From: Prochlorococcus sp. AG-402-L09
GTDB lineage: Bacteria; Cyanobacteriota; Cyanobacteriia; PCC-6307; Cyanobiaceae
Assembly: GCA_003216715.1 (NCBI GenBank)
Contig: QCIK01000007.1
Span: 39,287 to 103,286, forward strand
Direction: 5' to 3'
DNA length: 64,000 nucleotides
The notes under the pieces were generated by a model. It searched no databases. It worked only from the letters and a program-made list of their open reading frames with translations, and had not been told where the DNA came from. This document shows, piece after piece, positions 1 to 9,220 of this stretch. Each line of letters opens with the position of its first letter. Position 1 is the stretch's first letter. The position numbers and the translations under genes were made by a program.

Positions 1-387
1 AGTAATAATGTTTCCTTCTCCTGCGATTGCTTCTGTACTGGCTCCTACAATAATGTTGACACCTTCTTGAGTATCAGGATTACCAGCTTTGCCGATGCCT
101 GAAATTTTCCCGTCTTTAATCCCAATATCTGCTTTAACAATTCCCCACCAATCCAGAATGAGTGCATTCGTAATGACTGTATCTACTACTCCATTGTCTC
201 TACTTTGTTGTGATTGTCCCATTCCATCACGAATAACTTTACCGCCACCAAATTTAACTTCGTCTCCATAGTGAGTATGGTCCTCTTCGACTTCAAGGAT
301 TAAGTCTGTATCGGCAAGTCTAATACGATCCCCTTTTGTAGGACCATAAGTCTCTGCATAAGCTTGGCGAGAAATTTTGAAAGGCAT
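1..387 (-). CDS. ureC: Urease subunit alpha, N-terminal part (runs off the left edge)
   Basis: This is the catalytic subunit of nickel urease, which splits urea to ammonia and carbamate in the cytoplasm. Only the first 129 codons are in the window. The start [20 protein letters not shown] and the following [20 protein letters not shown] segment are typical of the UreC N-terminal beta domain. The nickel ligands and the catalytic histidine lie outside the window. The ATG is one base after the ureB stop, so ureA-ureB-ureC form a compact leftward operon. No defect is visible in the part seen. Confidence 0.96.
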   Translation of the reverse strand, partial: MPFKISRQAYAETYGPTKGDRIRLADTDLILEVEEDHTHYGDEVKFGGGKVIRDGMGQSQQSRDNGVVDTVITNALILDWWGIVKADIGIKDGKISGIGKAGNPDTQEGVNIIVGASTEAIAGEGNIIT

Positions 388-388
388 T

Positions 389-709
389 TTATTTTTGAAG
401 TGAATCGTTTATGAGTCCATTAAATCCAAAAACTTTACGGTCTCCTGCATAGGGCACAAGACTAACTTCTCTTTGGTCACCTGGCTCAAATCTAATAGCT
501 GTCCCAGCTGGGATGTCTAGTCTTTTGCCAAGAGATTTTTGACGATCAAATTCTAAACCTTTGTTTGATTCAAAGAAATGATAATGAGAGCCGATCTGAA
601 TTGGACGATCAGAAATGTTAGCGACTTTTAGAGTCGTTACTTCTCTTCCCTTATTGAGTTCAATAAAACCATCTTCGGGCAAAAGTTCTCCAGGAATTAA
701 ATAAGACAT
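389..709 (-). CDS. ureB: Urease subunit beta
   Basis: Small structural subunit of the urease (UreABC)3 complex. The 106-residue length is normal for a separate bacterial UreB. The start [14 protein letters not shown], the segment [13 protein letters not shown] and the [12 protein letters not shown] segment are family hallmarks. It lies 7 bases after ureA and 1 base before ureC, so the three subunits are probably translated together. No oddity is seen. Confidence 0.97.
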   Translation of the reverse strand: MSYLIPGELLPEDGFIELNKGREVTTLKVANISDRPIQIGSHYHFFESNKGLEFDRQKSLGKRLDIPAGTAIRFEPGDQREVSLVPYAGDRKVFGFNGLINDSLQK

Positions 710-716
710 AATTTAG

Positions 717-1019
717 TTACCTAATTGGATTGTGAAGTGTTACCAGCTTCGTTCCATCTGGAAAAACAGCTTCTATTTGAACTTCATGAATGAGTTCAGG
801 CACACCTTCCATGACTTGCTCTTTTGTTAACCATGCGGTTCCTTCGTTCATTAGGGTTGAGACACTCTTTCCATCTCTAGCACCTTCAAGTACTTGAAAG
901 CTAAGCCAAGCAATGGCTTCAGGATGATTTAATTTCAAACCTCTTTTTAATCTTCGCTCTGCCAATAGAGCAGCGGTAACTACAAGTAATTTGTCTTTTT
1001 CTTGAGGGCTTAAGTACAT
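717..1019 (-). CDS. ureA: Urease subunit gamma
   Basis: Smallest structural urease subunit, 100 residues, the expected length. [13 protein letters not shown] at the N-terminus, the [13 protein letters not shown] segment and the C-terminal [20 protein letters not shown] are characteristic of UreA. It is the first structural gene of the leftward ureA-ureB-ureC set and follows ureD with a gap of about 50 bases, so all four are probably one transcript starting upstream of ureD. Confidence 0.97.
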   Translation of the reverse strand: MYLSPQEKDKLLVVTAALLAERRLKRGLKLNHPEAIAWLSFQVLEGARDGKSVSTLMNEGTAWLTKEQVMEGVPELIHEVQIEAVFPDGTKLVTLHNPIR

Positions 1020-1068
1020 TTTTTAATAGTTAGAAGTTCATTTTACTAGCAAAAAAATGCTTAAAAGT

Positions 1069-1992
1069 TCATGATGGACATTTTGTATCTGTTGATGGAT
1101 TTTCTTGCATTGGCCAAATCCTCATGTATTCAGGCATGCTTGATTTCCTAAAAATTCTAGTAAGACTCCAAATTCTATAAAACCAAAACCTAGCTGATTG
1201 AGTGGATGAGCCTGTATACCTTGCTGATATTCCATTCTCAAGAAGACTGCAAGTCATAAAGCCTTCAAGTCCATCTCTTTTTTGTCTGCATTTTACTAAT
1301 AAATCAGATAGATCTTTTTGATTTACTCCTATGGGTGTTATCCAAGTTAAAGATCCAAATACTGGTTGCTCTTCTAAACCATGAATTGATTTTAGAGCTT
1401 CTCCAGAAAGTTCTAAGCGATCACTAAATTCATAATGTTTCCCTAGAGGATTATCCCTAAAGATTTCCAAAGATGATCTCCATACTCCACGGCCCAGTTC
1501 TTCTCCTGCGGCAGTTCGACCTAAGCGAACCAAATCAACACATAAAAAGCTTGATGAAGGATCAAGATTAACAGTCATATTTTGTTCAAAAAGACCTCCT
1601 TTATAAATAATTAATTCTTGAGGGATCCACTCAAAGTCAGAATTTTTTTTAATCTGAAAAAAACATTTTTGATTCGCCCATCTCCCTTGCGGAGTTAATT
1701 TGGACCTGCCTCTGCTTCCATATACTTTTTGAGCTGCTACAGAAGAACATATTGCACTGGTATTTTCTTCAGCATTTATATTTATAGTAAGTTGATCACC
1801 TCCAACAATTCCGCCTGCGCTATGAAGAATTGGTATTTCACATCTCCCATCTTTTTTGTTGTTGAATACTCTCATTAATTTTAATGGAGCAGTGCATTTT
1901 GCCTGATGAATTGTTTTGAGACTATCGATCTCCTTCGGACTTGATTTCTTAAAGAGCCTTAGATCACAAGTCCCATGCCATTGAGATGTCAT
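1069..1992 (-). CDS. ureD: Urease accessory protein UreD
   Basis: UreD (UreH) binds apo-urease and, with UreF and UreG, forms the complex that inserts nickel. The 307-residue protein carries the family patterns HSAGGIVGGDQL near residue 60 and AAQKVYGSRG near residue 85. It heads the leftward urease operon and is divergent from ureE across about 100 bases (1993-2093), which should contain promoters for both directions. I found no GTA-N8-TAC NtcA site in that gap. Confidence 0.93.
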   Translation of the reverse strand: MTSQWHGTCDLRLFKKSSPKEIDSLKTIHQAKCTAPLKLMRVFNNKKDGRCEIPILHSAGGIVGGDQLTININAEENTSAICSSVAAQKVYGSRGRSKLTPQGRWANQKCFFQIKKNSDFEWIPQELIIYKGGLFEQNMTVNLDPSSSFLCVDLVRLGRTAAGEELGRGVWRSSLEIFRDNPLGKHYEFSDRLELSGEALKSIHGLEEQPVFGSLTWITPIGVNQKDLSDLLVKCRQKRDGLEGFMTCSLLENGISARYTGSSTQSARFWFYRIWSLTRIFRKSSMPEYMRIWPMQENPSTDTKCPS

Positions 1993-2093
1993 TTCATAGT
2001 TGTATCGATTTTGCTAGTTAAGTATTGAGAAAATAATAAATGTTTAACCTGGTAGATATAACCTTTAAAATCTAGATCTATAAATATTTAAGC

Positions 2094-2534
2094 TTGTCAC
2101 ACGAATTAATCTATCTCACCGAGAGAATTAGTGGTCAATTGATAGAAAATTCTCTTTTACTTCCCTTGACTGCAAAAGAAAGGACTCAGCTTCGGGGAAA
2201 GAGATCAACCTTAGATGGGGTCGATGTCATTTTAAATTTGCCTAGAGGAGGGGGTAGGTTGATACCTGGAGAGGTATTGAAAAGTGAGAATTCAAAAGTT
2301 TTTGTAAGCATAGAGGCTGCGCAGGAAGATGTAATAAGAGTTAGCTCAGAAAATAGATTGAAATTGTTAAAAGCTGCTTATCATTTAGGTAATAGACATG
2401 TTGAAATTGAGTTACATGATAAAGAGTTATATTTACTCAAGGATGTAGTGATGAAAAAGATGTTAGAAAAGAAAGGTTTTTCAATAGAAAGTTTCAAAAG
2501 ACCTTTTTCTCCCGAGATTGGTGCTTATGAGTAG
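2094..2534 (+). CDS. ureE: Urease accessory protein UreE (nickel chaperone)
   Basis: UreE delivers nickel to the UreDFG-apourease complex. The 146-residue product has the N-terminal peptide-binding half (RTQLRGKRSTLDGVDVILNL) and the metal-binding half with YHLGNRHVEIEL. It lacks the long histidine tail of some enterobacterial UreE proteins. The start codon is TTG, and no ATG lies nearby in frame. It opens the rightward ureE-ureF-ureG group, with ureF starting 20 bases after its stop. Confidence 0.93.
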   Translation: MSHELIYLTERISGQLIENSLLLPLTAKERTQLRGKRSTLDGVDVILNLPRGGGRLIPGEVLKSENSKVFVSIEAAQEDVIRVSSENRLKLLKAAYHLGNRHVEIELHDKELYLLKDVVMKKMLEKKGFSIESFKRPFSPEIGAYE

Positions 2535-2554
2535 AGTTTTGATTAACTTCATTT

Positions 2555-3226
2555 ATGAAACTTGAATTTTTACAATTAATAAGCCCGTCTTTACCAGTTG
2601 GAGCTTTTAGTTATTCAGAAGGATTGGAGTGGCTTGTTCAGAATAAAAGAGTTCATGACGAGATAAGTCTATTCAGTTGGATTGAAAGTGAACTTTTTCG
2701 AGGTCAAATAACAATTGAGGCAAGCTCAATTGCATACATCATGGAAGATTTAGTGGAGTGGAAGGATAAGAAAGATGATCAATATAAGTCAGTTATTGAA
2801 GAATGGAATTCTTGGCTTAGTTCACTAAGAGATTCTCCAGAGGTTAGATCTCAACAAGCACAAATGGGTGAATCTCTTTTACAGCTTCTTATTGATCTTG
2901 ATCATCCTCTTCCTGATAATGAAAAGAAATTCATATGGCCGATAGCTTGGGCTTGGGCTGGAGTCTGCTGGGATATACCTCAAATTGATTTAGTGGAGGG
3001 TTTCTTATATAGTTGGGTGGCTAATCAATTAAGTGCAGCGTTAAGACTTTTGTCATTAGGCCCAACAAAAGTTCAACAGCTTCAAAAGAAATCTTTAATA
3101 CTTATTAAGTCTCAAGCAAGTTACTTTTTGGAACAGAATCCCAAAGAAATGTGGGTTAGCGATGTCGGAGCTATTATGGCACAACAGTCTCATATCGAAC
3201 TTTATTCAAAATTATTTAGAAGCTAA
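2555..3226 (+). CDS. ureF: Urease accessory protein UreF
   Basis: UreF joins UreD and UreG in the urease activation complex and gates GTP-driven nickel insertion. The 223-residue helical protein begins [20 protein letters not shown], the typical UreF opening (SPxLPxGxFSYSxGLE). Its last base is also the first base of ureG (a TAATG overlap), which indicates translational coupling. No truncation is seen. Confidence 0.95.
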   Translation: MKLEFLQLISPSLPVGAFSYSEGLEWLVQNKRVHDEISLFSWIESELFRGQITIEASSIAYIMEDLVEWKDKKDDQYKSVIEEWNSWLSSLRDSPEVRSQQAQMGESLLQLLIDLDHPLPDNEKKFIWPIAWAWAGVCWDIPQIDLVEGFLYSWVANQLSAALRLLSLGPTKVQQLQKKSLILIKSQASYFLEQNPKEMWVSDVGAIMAQQSHIELYSKLFRS

Positions 3227-3834
3227 TGGAAAGTAAATTAAGAGTTGGGATAGCTGGTCCAGTAGGCTCTGGTAAAACGGCTATTATTCAGAGACTATGT
3301 GAAAATCTTAAAGATCAATTTGAAATTGCAGTAGTAACAAATGATATCTATACGCAGGAAGATGCAAAATTTTTAACGAATTCCAAGGCATTAGCACCTG
3401 AACGTATCAAAGGAGTTGAAACCGGAGGATGCCCTCATACAGCTATACGGGAAGATTGTTCTATAAATCGCATTGCTGTTGAAGAGTTAGAAAATAAATT
3501 TACAGCTTTAGATTTAGTATTTGTTGAAAGTGGTGGCGATAATCTTGCTGCGAGTTTTAGTCCTGAGTTGGTAGATATATGTATATATATAATTGATGTT
3601 GCTGCTGGAGACAAGATCCCCAGGAAAGGAGGCCCAGGAATAACACGCTCAGATTTATTAGTGATCAATAAGATTGACCTTGCTGAAATGGTTGGAGCAA
3701 GCTTGAAGATAATGGAGAGAGATACTCTATTGATGAGAGAAAACCTTCCATGGTGTTTTACTAACACTAAATCAGGGGAAGGGATAGAAATCATTGAAGA
3801 ATTTTTGTGTAATCAGATACCTTCCAATCGATGA
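3226..3834 (+). CDS. ureG: Urease accessory GTPase UreG
   Basis: SIMIBI-class GTPase that powers nickel loading of urease. The 202-residue protein has the P-loop GPVGSGKT near residue 10, the [13 protein letters not shown] metal-binding Cys-Pro-His motif near residue 65, [11 protein letters not shown] (the Walker B region) and the NKID base-recognition motif. It closes the ureEFG group. An NtcA-type site begins 4 bases after its stop, so urtA downstream probably has its own nitrogen-controlled promoter. Confidence 0.97.
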   Translation: MESKLRVGIAGPVGSGKTAIIQRLCENLKDQFEIAVVTNDIYTQEDAKFLTNSKALAPERIKGVETGGCPHTAIREDCSINRIAVEELENKFTALDLVFVESGGDNLAASFSPELVDICIYIIDVAAGDKIPRKGGPGITRSDLLVINKIDLAEMVGASLKIMERDTLLMRENLPWCFTNTKSGEGIEIIEEFLCNQIPSNR

Positions 3835-3837
3835 ATG

Positions 3838-3851
3838 GTAATGGTTGATAC
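3838..3851. promoter_or_regulatory. Probable NtcA binding site upstream of urtA
   Basis: The 14 bases match the cyanobacterial NtcA consensus GTA-N8-TAC exactly (GTAATGGTTGATAC). The site is about 124 bases upstream of the urtA ATG. A weak -10-like TAGCTA lies at 3877-3882, slightly farther than the usual 22-23 base spacing. NtcA is the 2-oxoglutarate-responsive activator of nitrogen genes, and urtA is a classic target. That this site is used is inference. Confidence 0.6.
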
Positions 3852-3974
3852 GAAAACTTATCTTCGTTTACTGAAATAGCTAAAACAGTTTCATTTGATA
3901 CAAAAAGAGGGTGTTCAGTTGGATACTTTCCATAAACCCCAAGGTGGGCAAACAACTAATTTAGTTAGTAATTC

Positions 3975-5252
3975 ATGAAGCTTTCAAAGCGCATTTTTGC
4001 AGGTTTAGCTACTGCCTCATTAGCCGTAACTGTTACTGCTTGTGGTGGATCAGATTCCTCAGGTAACTTTGATGACACCGTAACTGTTGGAATTCTCCAT
4101 TCTCTATCAGGGACAATGGCAATCTCCGAATCAACTCTTGTTGATACAGAGAAAATGGCTATTGAGGAGATTAATGCAGCTGGTGGTGTAACAGTCGACG
4201 GTAAAAGCTATAAAATCGAGTACATCGTTGAAGATGGTGCCTCAGATTGGCCTACCTTTGCTGAGAAATCTAAGAAGTTAATTGATCAGGATGGAGTACC
4301 AGTTGTATTTGGTGGCTGGACATCTGCAAGTCGTAAGGCAATGCTTCCGGTTTATGAATCTAAAGATGCATTCCTTTATTATCCAATTCAATATGAAGCC
4401 CAAGAGTGTTCAAATAACATTTTCTATACCGGAGCTACTCCTAATCAGCAATCAGAGCCTGCTACAGATTTCATGTACAAACGCTCACCAGCTGCTGGAG
4501 GAGATTTCTTCTTAGTTGGTTCTGATTATGTTTTCCCTAGGACTTCTAACACAATTACTAAAGCTCAAGTTAAACAACTTGGTGGTAAGGTCGTCGGAGA
4601 AGACTATCTTCCTTTAGGTAATACAGAGGTAGCTCCAATTATCTCGAAGATCAAAGTTGCTCTTCCTGACGGTGGAATCATAGTTAACACTTTGAATGGC
4701 GACCAAAACGTTGCTTTCTTCAAACAAATCCAGGACGCAGGAATAACTCCTTCTAATGGTTATTACGTAATGAATTACTCCATTGCGGAAGAAGAGATTA
4801 GTACCATTGGACCTGAGTTCCTAGAGGGCCATTATGGTGCTTGGAACTACATGATGTCTATTGATACGCCAGCATCTAAGAAATTTGCTAAGAGCTTTAA
4901 GAAGAGATGGGGTAGTGATCGTGTTGTGGCTGATCCTCAAGAATCTGCTTATAACATGGTTTATCTTTGGAAGCAGGCAGTTGAAGATGCAGGTACATTT
5001 GATGACAATGCAGTTAGAGAAGCATTGGTTGGCCAGACATTCGATGCTCCTCAAGGGCCAGTAGAAGTTATGCCAAATCATCACCTATCTCAAACCGTGA
5101 GAATCGGTGAAATTAACGCAGAGGGTGGGTTTACAATCCTTGAAGAAACTGGAGTAGTTGAACCACAAGCATGGAACCAAAAACATCCAAGTTCAAAAGG
5201 TTTCGCTTGTGATTGGACTGATCCTAAGAAAGGTGAAAAATATAGAATGTGA
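3975..5252 (+). CDS. urtA: Urea ABC transporter, substrate-binding lipoprotein
   Basis: Periplasmic urea receptor of the UrtABCDE transporter (Leu/Ile/Val-receptor-like family). The 425-residue protein starts with a lipoprotein signal peptide ending in the lipobox VTAC (Cys23), followed by GGSDSSG. The mature part shows VGILHSLSGTMAISE and VVFGGWTSASRKAMLPV, typical of UrtA. An NtcA-type site lies upstream and a strong hairpin lies between it and urtB, consistent with more urtA message than urtBCDE message. Confidence 0.96.
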   Translation: MKLSKRIFAGLATASLAVTVTACGGSDSSGNFDDTVTVGILHSLSGTMAISESTLVDTEKMAIEEINAAGGVTVDGKSYKIEYIVEDGASDWPTFAEKSKKLIDQDGVPVVFGGWTSASRKAMLPVYESKDAFLYYPIQYEAQECSNNIFYTGATPNQQSEPATDFMYKRSPAAGGDFFLVGSDYVFPRTSNTITKAQVKQLGGKVVGEDYLPLGNTEVAPIISKIKVALPDGGIIVNTLNGDQNVAFFKQIQDAGITPSNGYYVMNYSIAEEEISTIGPEFLEGHYGAWNYMMSIDTPASKKFAKSFKKRWGSDRVVADPQESAYNMVYLWKQAVEDAGTFDDNAVREALVGQTFDAPQGPVEVMPNHHLSQTVRIGEINAEGGFTILEETGVVEPQAWNQKHPSSKGFACDWTDPKKGEKYRM

Positions 5253-5280
5253 TTCAATTCTGACCTATAAATAGATTCTA

Positions 5281-5304
5281 ATAAGGAGCCTTCGGGCTCC
5301 TTAT
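5281..5304 (+). terminator. Hairpin between urtA and urtB (partial terminator or 3' stabiliser)
   Basis: A perfect 10-base stem ATAAGGAGCC/GGCTCCTTAT closes a TTCG tetraloop 28 bases after the urtA stop. The following tract (TTCATT) is only weakly U-rich. This suits partial termination or protection of the urtA 3' end rather than a full stop, since urtB begins 25 bases later with no clear promoter of its own. Confidence 0.75.
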
Positions 5305-5329
5305 TTCATTAAAAATATCAACCAAGCTA

Positions 5330-6487
5330 GTGCAACTTATTCTTGAAAGCCTTTTTAATGGCGTTGCTATTGGCTCAGTTTTGCTTGTCGCAGCACTGGG
5401 ACTAGCAATTGTCTTTGGATTAATGGGTGTCATCAATCTTGCTCATGGTGAATTGATGATGCTTGGAGCATATTCAACATACATAACCCAATTAATTTTC
5501 AAACAAGTTTCTTTTTTAAAACCTTTTTATGATTCGTATGTCATTGTTGCTATTGGAATTGCTTTCTTAGTTAGTGGCACAGTTGGCATTCTTTTAGAAC
5601 GAACGGTTATTAGACGTCTCTATGGAAGTCCGCTCGAAACTCTTTTAGCGACATGGGGAGTAAGCCTTATACTTCAACAATTTGTGAGAAGTGTTCCACT
5701 GGCCTATGGCAGTGGACTAGTAATAGCACTTTTCTTTGGCTTATTTTCACCGCTATTTATTTCGGATGACTTACTTCTTGGTGCAAAAGGTAAATTAATA
5801 AGGGCATGTACGTGGGGTTTTTCTGCATTACTAGGTGTCGCAACTGGAGGCATTTTATCTTCTTTAGTAAGCAAACTTAGTCGTGCTAGTGCAAGGAATG
5901 TTGATGTTACAGCTCCTGCTTGGATGAGAGGTGGAATTGATTTTGTTGGAATTACTTTTCCTAAAACTCGTCTTTTAATAATCCTTATTACCGTAATATC
6001 TGTTTTAGTAGTAATTTTCTTTCTTGATAAAACAGCTTGGGGAATAAGAATTAGAGCTGTCACTCAAAATAGACCTATGAGTGATTGTTTAGGTATATCA
6101 ACAGAAACAGTAGATATTATTACTTTTGGAATTGGATCAGGTTTGGCTGGTGTCGCAGGAGTTGCGGTTTCACTTCTTGGCTCAGTGGGGCCAAATGTTG
6201 GTGGAAATTACATCGTGGGATGTTTTATGGTTGTCGTTCTTGGTGGCGTGGGCAATTTATTAGGAACAATTCTTGCTTCTTTCTCGATTGGAATTATGAC
6301 CGATTTGATAGGAGCAGGAAGACTGCTTACCATTTGGCCAGATATGCCAACACCTCTTTATTCAACAATAGATTTTTTTGCGACAACAAGCATGGCTAGA
6401 GTAATGATATTTGCTCTAATAGTCATATTCCTTCAATTTAGACCAACTGGGATGTTTCCTCAAAAAGGAAGAATGGTGGAGTCTTGA
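5330..6487 (+). CDS. urtB: Urea ABC transporter permease UrtB
   Basis: Inner-membrane permease of the urea transporter (LivH-like). It starts at GTG. LGLAIVFGLMGVINLAHGEL near residues 23-42 and RRLYGSPLETLLATWGVSLI near 95-114 are UrtB signatures, and the C-terminal half has VSLLGSVGPNVGGNYIVGCF. At 385 residues it is longer than I would expect for the core fold. About 60 extra residues (roughly 122-187), partly hydrophobic, separate LQQFVR from the ARNVDVTAPAWM segment that normally follows. urtC begins 3 bases after the stop. Confidence 0.93.
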   Translation: MQLILESLFNGVAIGSVLLVAALGLAIVFGLMGVINLAHGELMMLGAYSTYITQLIFKQVSFLKPFYDSYVIVAIGIAFLVSGTVGILLERTVIRRLYGSPLETLLATWGVSLILQQFVRSVPLAYGSGLVIALFFGLFSPLFISDDLLLGAKGKLIRACTWGFSALLGVATGGILSSLVSKLSRASARNVDVTAPAWMRGGIDFVGITFPKTRLLIILITVISVLVVIFFLDKTAWGIRIRAVTQNRPMSDCLGISTETVDIITFGIGSGLAGVAGVAVSLLGSVGPNVGGNYIVGCFMVVVLGGVGNLLGTILASFSIGIMTDLIGAGRLLTIWPDMPTPLYSTIDFFATTSMARVMIFALIVIFLQFRPTGMFPQKGRMVES

Positions 6488-6490
6488 TTT

Positions 6491-7618
6491 ATGAGTATTT
6501 TTTCTACAAAAAAAAGTTGGATTAACTTAACTATTTGGGTGTTAATTATTGCTTTAATCATTGCTGCACCCTCAGTGCTTCCTGTTTTTAGATTAAATCT
6601 CTTAGGAAGATATTTATCTCTTGCAATAGTTGCTCTTGGGGTTGATTTGATTTGGGGATTCACAGGGATGTTGAGTTTAGGTCAAGGAATTTTCTTTGCT
6701 ATTGGTGGATATTGTGCAGCGATGTTCCTCCAACTGAATAGTGCAGGAGAATTCCCAAATGCTATCCCCGAGTTTTTTGGTTTATATGGTGTCGAAAAAC
6801 TTCCATTCTTCTGGGAACCATTTAAAAGTTCAATTTTCACTCTTATTTCCATTTGGTTGTTACCGGCAATAATTGCTGGTCTTCTTGGGTATTTAGTTTT
6901 TAGAAATAGAATTAAAGGTGTTTATTTTTCAATTCTTACACAAGCGGCTCTTTTAGTTTTCTTCAATTTCTTTAATGGGCAACAGAAATTGATTAATGGA
7001 ACAAATGGTCTAAAAACAGACGTGACTCAACTTTTTGGACAAATGGTTGGTTCAGAAATAATGCAAAGATGGTTTTTCTGGATATCAGCTATTTTAGTAA
7101 TACTTGCATGGTTTTTTGCGCGGTGGATTGTTCGAGATAGATTTGGAAATATCCTTATTGGAATTAGAGACGATGAAGCTCGAGTTCGTTTCACTGGATA
7201 TAATCCAGTAATATTTAAAACAATAATTTTTTCAATAGCAGGAGGATTAGCAGGTGTTTCAGGGGCTTTGTATACAGTTCAATCTGGAATAGTGTCTCCT
7301 CAATTTATGACAGTCCCTTTCTCCATAGAAATGGTTATTTGGGTTGCCGTGGGTGGTAGAGGAACATTATTAGGCGCAATCCTTGGAGCTGTTTTAATAA
7401 ATTATGCAAAAAGTTTGGTGAGTGAAGCATTACCAGCAAGCTGGATGTTTATTCAAGGTGGATTATTTATTCTTGTAGTAACAGCGCTTCCAGAAGGAGT
7501 CCTAGGATGGATTAGAAAAGGCGGTCCAAAAAAATTACTCTTTTTAATAGGGATTAATAAAAAACTAGAGACATATCCAAGTCTTGAGGTCAATGAACAG
7601 GGTGAGGTGAAATCATGA
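6491..7618 (+). CDS. urtC: Urea ABC transporter permease UrtC
   Basis: Second membrane subunit of the urea importer (LivM-like), 375 residues with repeated hydrophobic helices. GVDLIWGFTGMLSLGQGIFFAIGGY near residue 50 and the cytoplasmic loop RFGNILIGIRDDEARVRFTGY near residue 220 are typical. The end overlaps the start of urtD by 4 bases (ATGA), consistent with coupled translation in a single urtABCDE operon. Confidence 0.95.
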   Translation: MSIFSTKKSWINLTIWVLIIALIIAAPSVLPVFRLNLLGRYLSLAIVALGVDLIWGFTGMLSLGQGIFFAIGGYCAAMFLQLNSAGEFPNAIPEFFGLYGVEKLPFFWEPFKSSIFTLISIWLLPAIIAGLLGYLVFRNRIKGVYFSILTQAALLVFFNFFNGQQKLINGTNGLKTDVTQLFGQMVGSEIMQRWFFWISAILVILAWFFARWIVRDRFGNILIGIRDDEARVRFTGYNPVIFKTIIFSIAGGLAGVSGALYTVQSGIVSPQFMTVPFSIEMVIWVAVGGRGTLLGAILGAVLINYAKSLVSEALPASWMFIQGGLFILVVTALPEGVLGWIRKGGPKKLLFLIGINKKLETYPSLEVNEQGEVKS

Positions 7619-8370
7619 ATTCTCCACTGCTAGAACTTAAACAAATTTCAGTTAGTTTTGAAGGATTTCTTGCTCTCAGAGATCTTAATCTGATTTTGAA
7701 TCAAGGTGATCTTAGAGCAGTTATTGGTCCCAATGGTGCAGGTAAAACTACATTTTTAGATGTCATTACTGGGAAAGTAGCACCGTCAAAGGGTGATGTG
7801 ATGTTTAAAGGAAAATCGTTGATTGGTCAAACAGAGTTTCGTATAGCGCGTAAAGGGATTGGAAGGAAATTTCAAAGTCCTAGGATATTTGAGAATTTAT
7901 CTGTACAAGAAAATTTAGCTCTATCAGTTAGCAGACCTAAAACTCCTTTTTCATTGTTAATTAATAGTTTAAAGGTTAAGCATTTAGATCAAATTCAACA
8001 TTTGATGAGTATTGTCAACCTTCAATCAAAAGCCAATATCAGGGCTGGAGCGCTTTCTCATGGTCAAAAACAATGGCTTGAGATAGCGATGCTAGTTGGA
8101 CAAGATCCTGATCTTTTACTTGTTGATGAGCCTGTAGCTGGTTTGACTGATGAAGAAACAGATTTAACTGCTGATCTTCTTAAATCTTTAGCTGGCGATC
8201 ATACTGTCTTAGTCATTGATCATGATATGGAATTTATACGTAGACTTGATTGTCCTGTTAGTGTTTTACATCAAGGGCATGTATTGAAAGAGGGATCTAT
8301 GAGTGAAATACAAAAAGATCCCTTAGTGATAGAAGTTTATCTAGGGAAATCTGAGGAGGAAGAAGAATGA
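7615..8370 (+). CDS. urtD: Urea ABC transporter ATP-binding protein UrtD
   Basis: One of two ATPases of the urea transporter (LivG-like). The 251-residue protein has Walker A GPNGAGKTT near residue 38, the RKGIGRKFQSPRIF Q-loop region, the signature LSHGQKQ (a common variant in this family), Walker B LLLVDEP and the switch histidine in VIDHDMEFI. It overlaps urtC and urtE by 4 bases each. Confidence 0.95.
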   Translation: MNSPLLELKQISVSFEGFLALRDLNLILNQGDLRAVIGPNGAGKTTFLDVITGKVAPSKGDVMFKGKSLIGQTEFRIARKGIGRKFQSPRIFENLSVQENLALSVSRPKTPFSLLINSLKVKHLDQIQHLMSIVNLQSKANIRAGALSHGQKQWLEIAMLVGQDPDLLLVDEPVAGLTDEETDLTADLLKSLAGDHTVLVIDHDMEFIRRLDCPVSVLHQGHVLKEGSMSEIQKDPLVIEVYLGKSEEEEE

Positions 8371-9074
8371 CTATGCTTCAGATAAAAGGCTTGAACACCT
8401 ACTATGGTGAGAGTCATATTCTTCGAGATGTTGATATGAATATCAATCAAGGTGAGATGATTTGTCTTATTGGTCGAAATGGAGTAGGTAAAACAACTTT
8501 GCTTAAATCTTTAATAGGTTTATTAACTCCACGGAGTGGAGAGATTATTTTTAATGGAGATTTAGTAAATAGAAAGCCGCCTCATCAAAGGGCACGTTCC
8601 GGAATTGCATATGTTCCTCAAGGAAGAGAAATAATACCTTATCTAACCGTAGAGGAAAATCTTCAACTTGGATTGGAAGCTTTGCCTGGAGGGTTGGCAA
8701 AGCATAAAAAAATTGATGAACTTGTATATGAACTTTTTCCTGTTTTAAAACAATTTCTAGATCGTAAAGGAGGCGACTTAAGCGGAGGACAACAGCAACA
8801 ACTTGCAATTGCGCGAGCATTACTTGGAAAACCTAAGTTGCTTTTACTTGATGAACCAACCGAAGGAATACAACCGAATATCGTTCAAGATATTGAGACA
8901 GCAGTTAAAAGGATTATTAGTGAAACTGGTGTTGGAGTTTTATTGGTAGAGCAACATCTGCATTTTGTGAGGCAAGCAGACCGTTATTATGCAATGCAAC
9001 GCGGAGGAATAGTGGCCAATGGCCCAACGAGTGAATTAAGTAAATCTGTAGTAGAGAAATTCCTTAGTGTTTAA
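8367..9074 (+). CDS. urtE: Urea ABC transporter ATP-binding protein UrtE
   Basis: Second ATPase of the urea transporter (LivF-like), 235 residues. Walker A GRNGVGKTT, Q-loop YVPQGREI, signature LSGGQQQQLAIARAL, Walker B LLLLDEPTEGI and VEQHLHFV are all present. It ends the urt operon, and its stop codon overlaps the stop of the convergent small gene at 9071-9220 by 4 bases. Confidence 0.96.
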   Translation: MTMLQIKGLNTYYGESHILRDVDMNINQGEMICLIGRNGVGKTTLLKSLIGLLTPRSGEIIFNGDLVNRKPPHQRARSGIAYVPQGREIIPYLTVEENLQLGLEALPGGLAKHKKIDELVYELFPVLKQFLDRKGGDLSGGQQQQLAIARALLGKPKLLLLDEPTEGIQPNIVQDIETAVKRIISETGVGVLLVEQHLHFVRQADRYYAMQRGGIVANGPTSELSKSVVEKFLSV

Positions 9075-9220
9075 GTCTTTTTTGTTTGAGTAAAAGCAGT
9101 TTCTCGCTCAATTTTGTCTTGGCAAGTAGAGCAAATAATATGACCTTTCTTTTTCCAAAAAGTCTTTGTTGACCTTTCGATATTTTGTCCACAGCCAAGG
9201 CATTTAAAGAGTGGACTCAT
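9071..9220 (-). CDS. Small CxxC/CxxC (zinc-ribbon-like) protein, 49 residues
   Basis: An open frame of 49 codons reads MSPLFKCLGCGQNIERSTKT and then continues with GHIICSTCQDKIERETAF. The two pairs CLGC (Cys7, Cys10) and CSTC (Cys30, Cys33) spaced about 20 residues apart look like a zinc ribbon or rubredoxin-like knuckle. It is convergent with urtE, sharing the TTAA at the stops. I do not know its function. The clear Cys spacing and the tight fit with urtE argue that it is real. Confidence 0.7.
   Translation of the reverse strand: MSPLFKCLGCGQNIERSTKTFWKKKGHIICSTCQDKIERETAFTQTKKT

Noticed and set aside
1993..2093. Possible NtcA site between ureD and ureE
   Set aside because: GTA occurs several times, but none is followed by TAC after eight bases.
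3435..3794. 119-codon leftward open frame within ureG
   Set aside because: It lies fully inside the clear UreG coding region; its composition is that of an antisense shadow.
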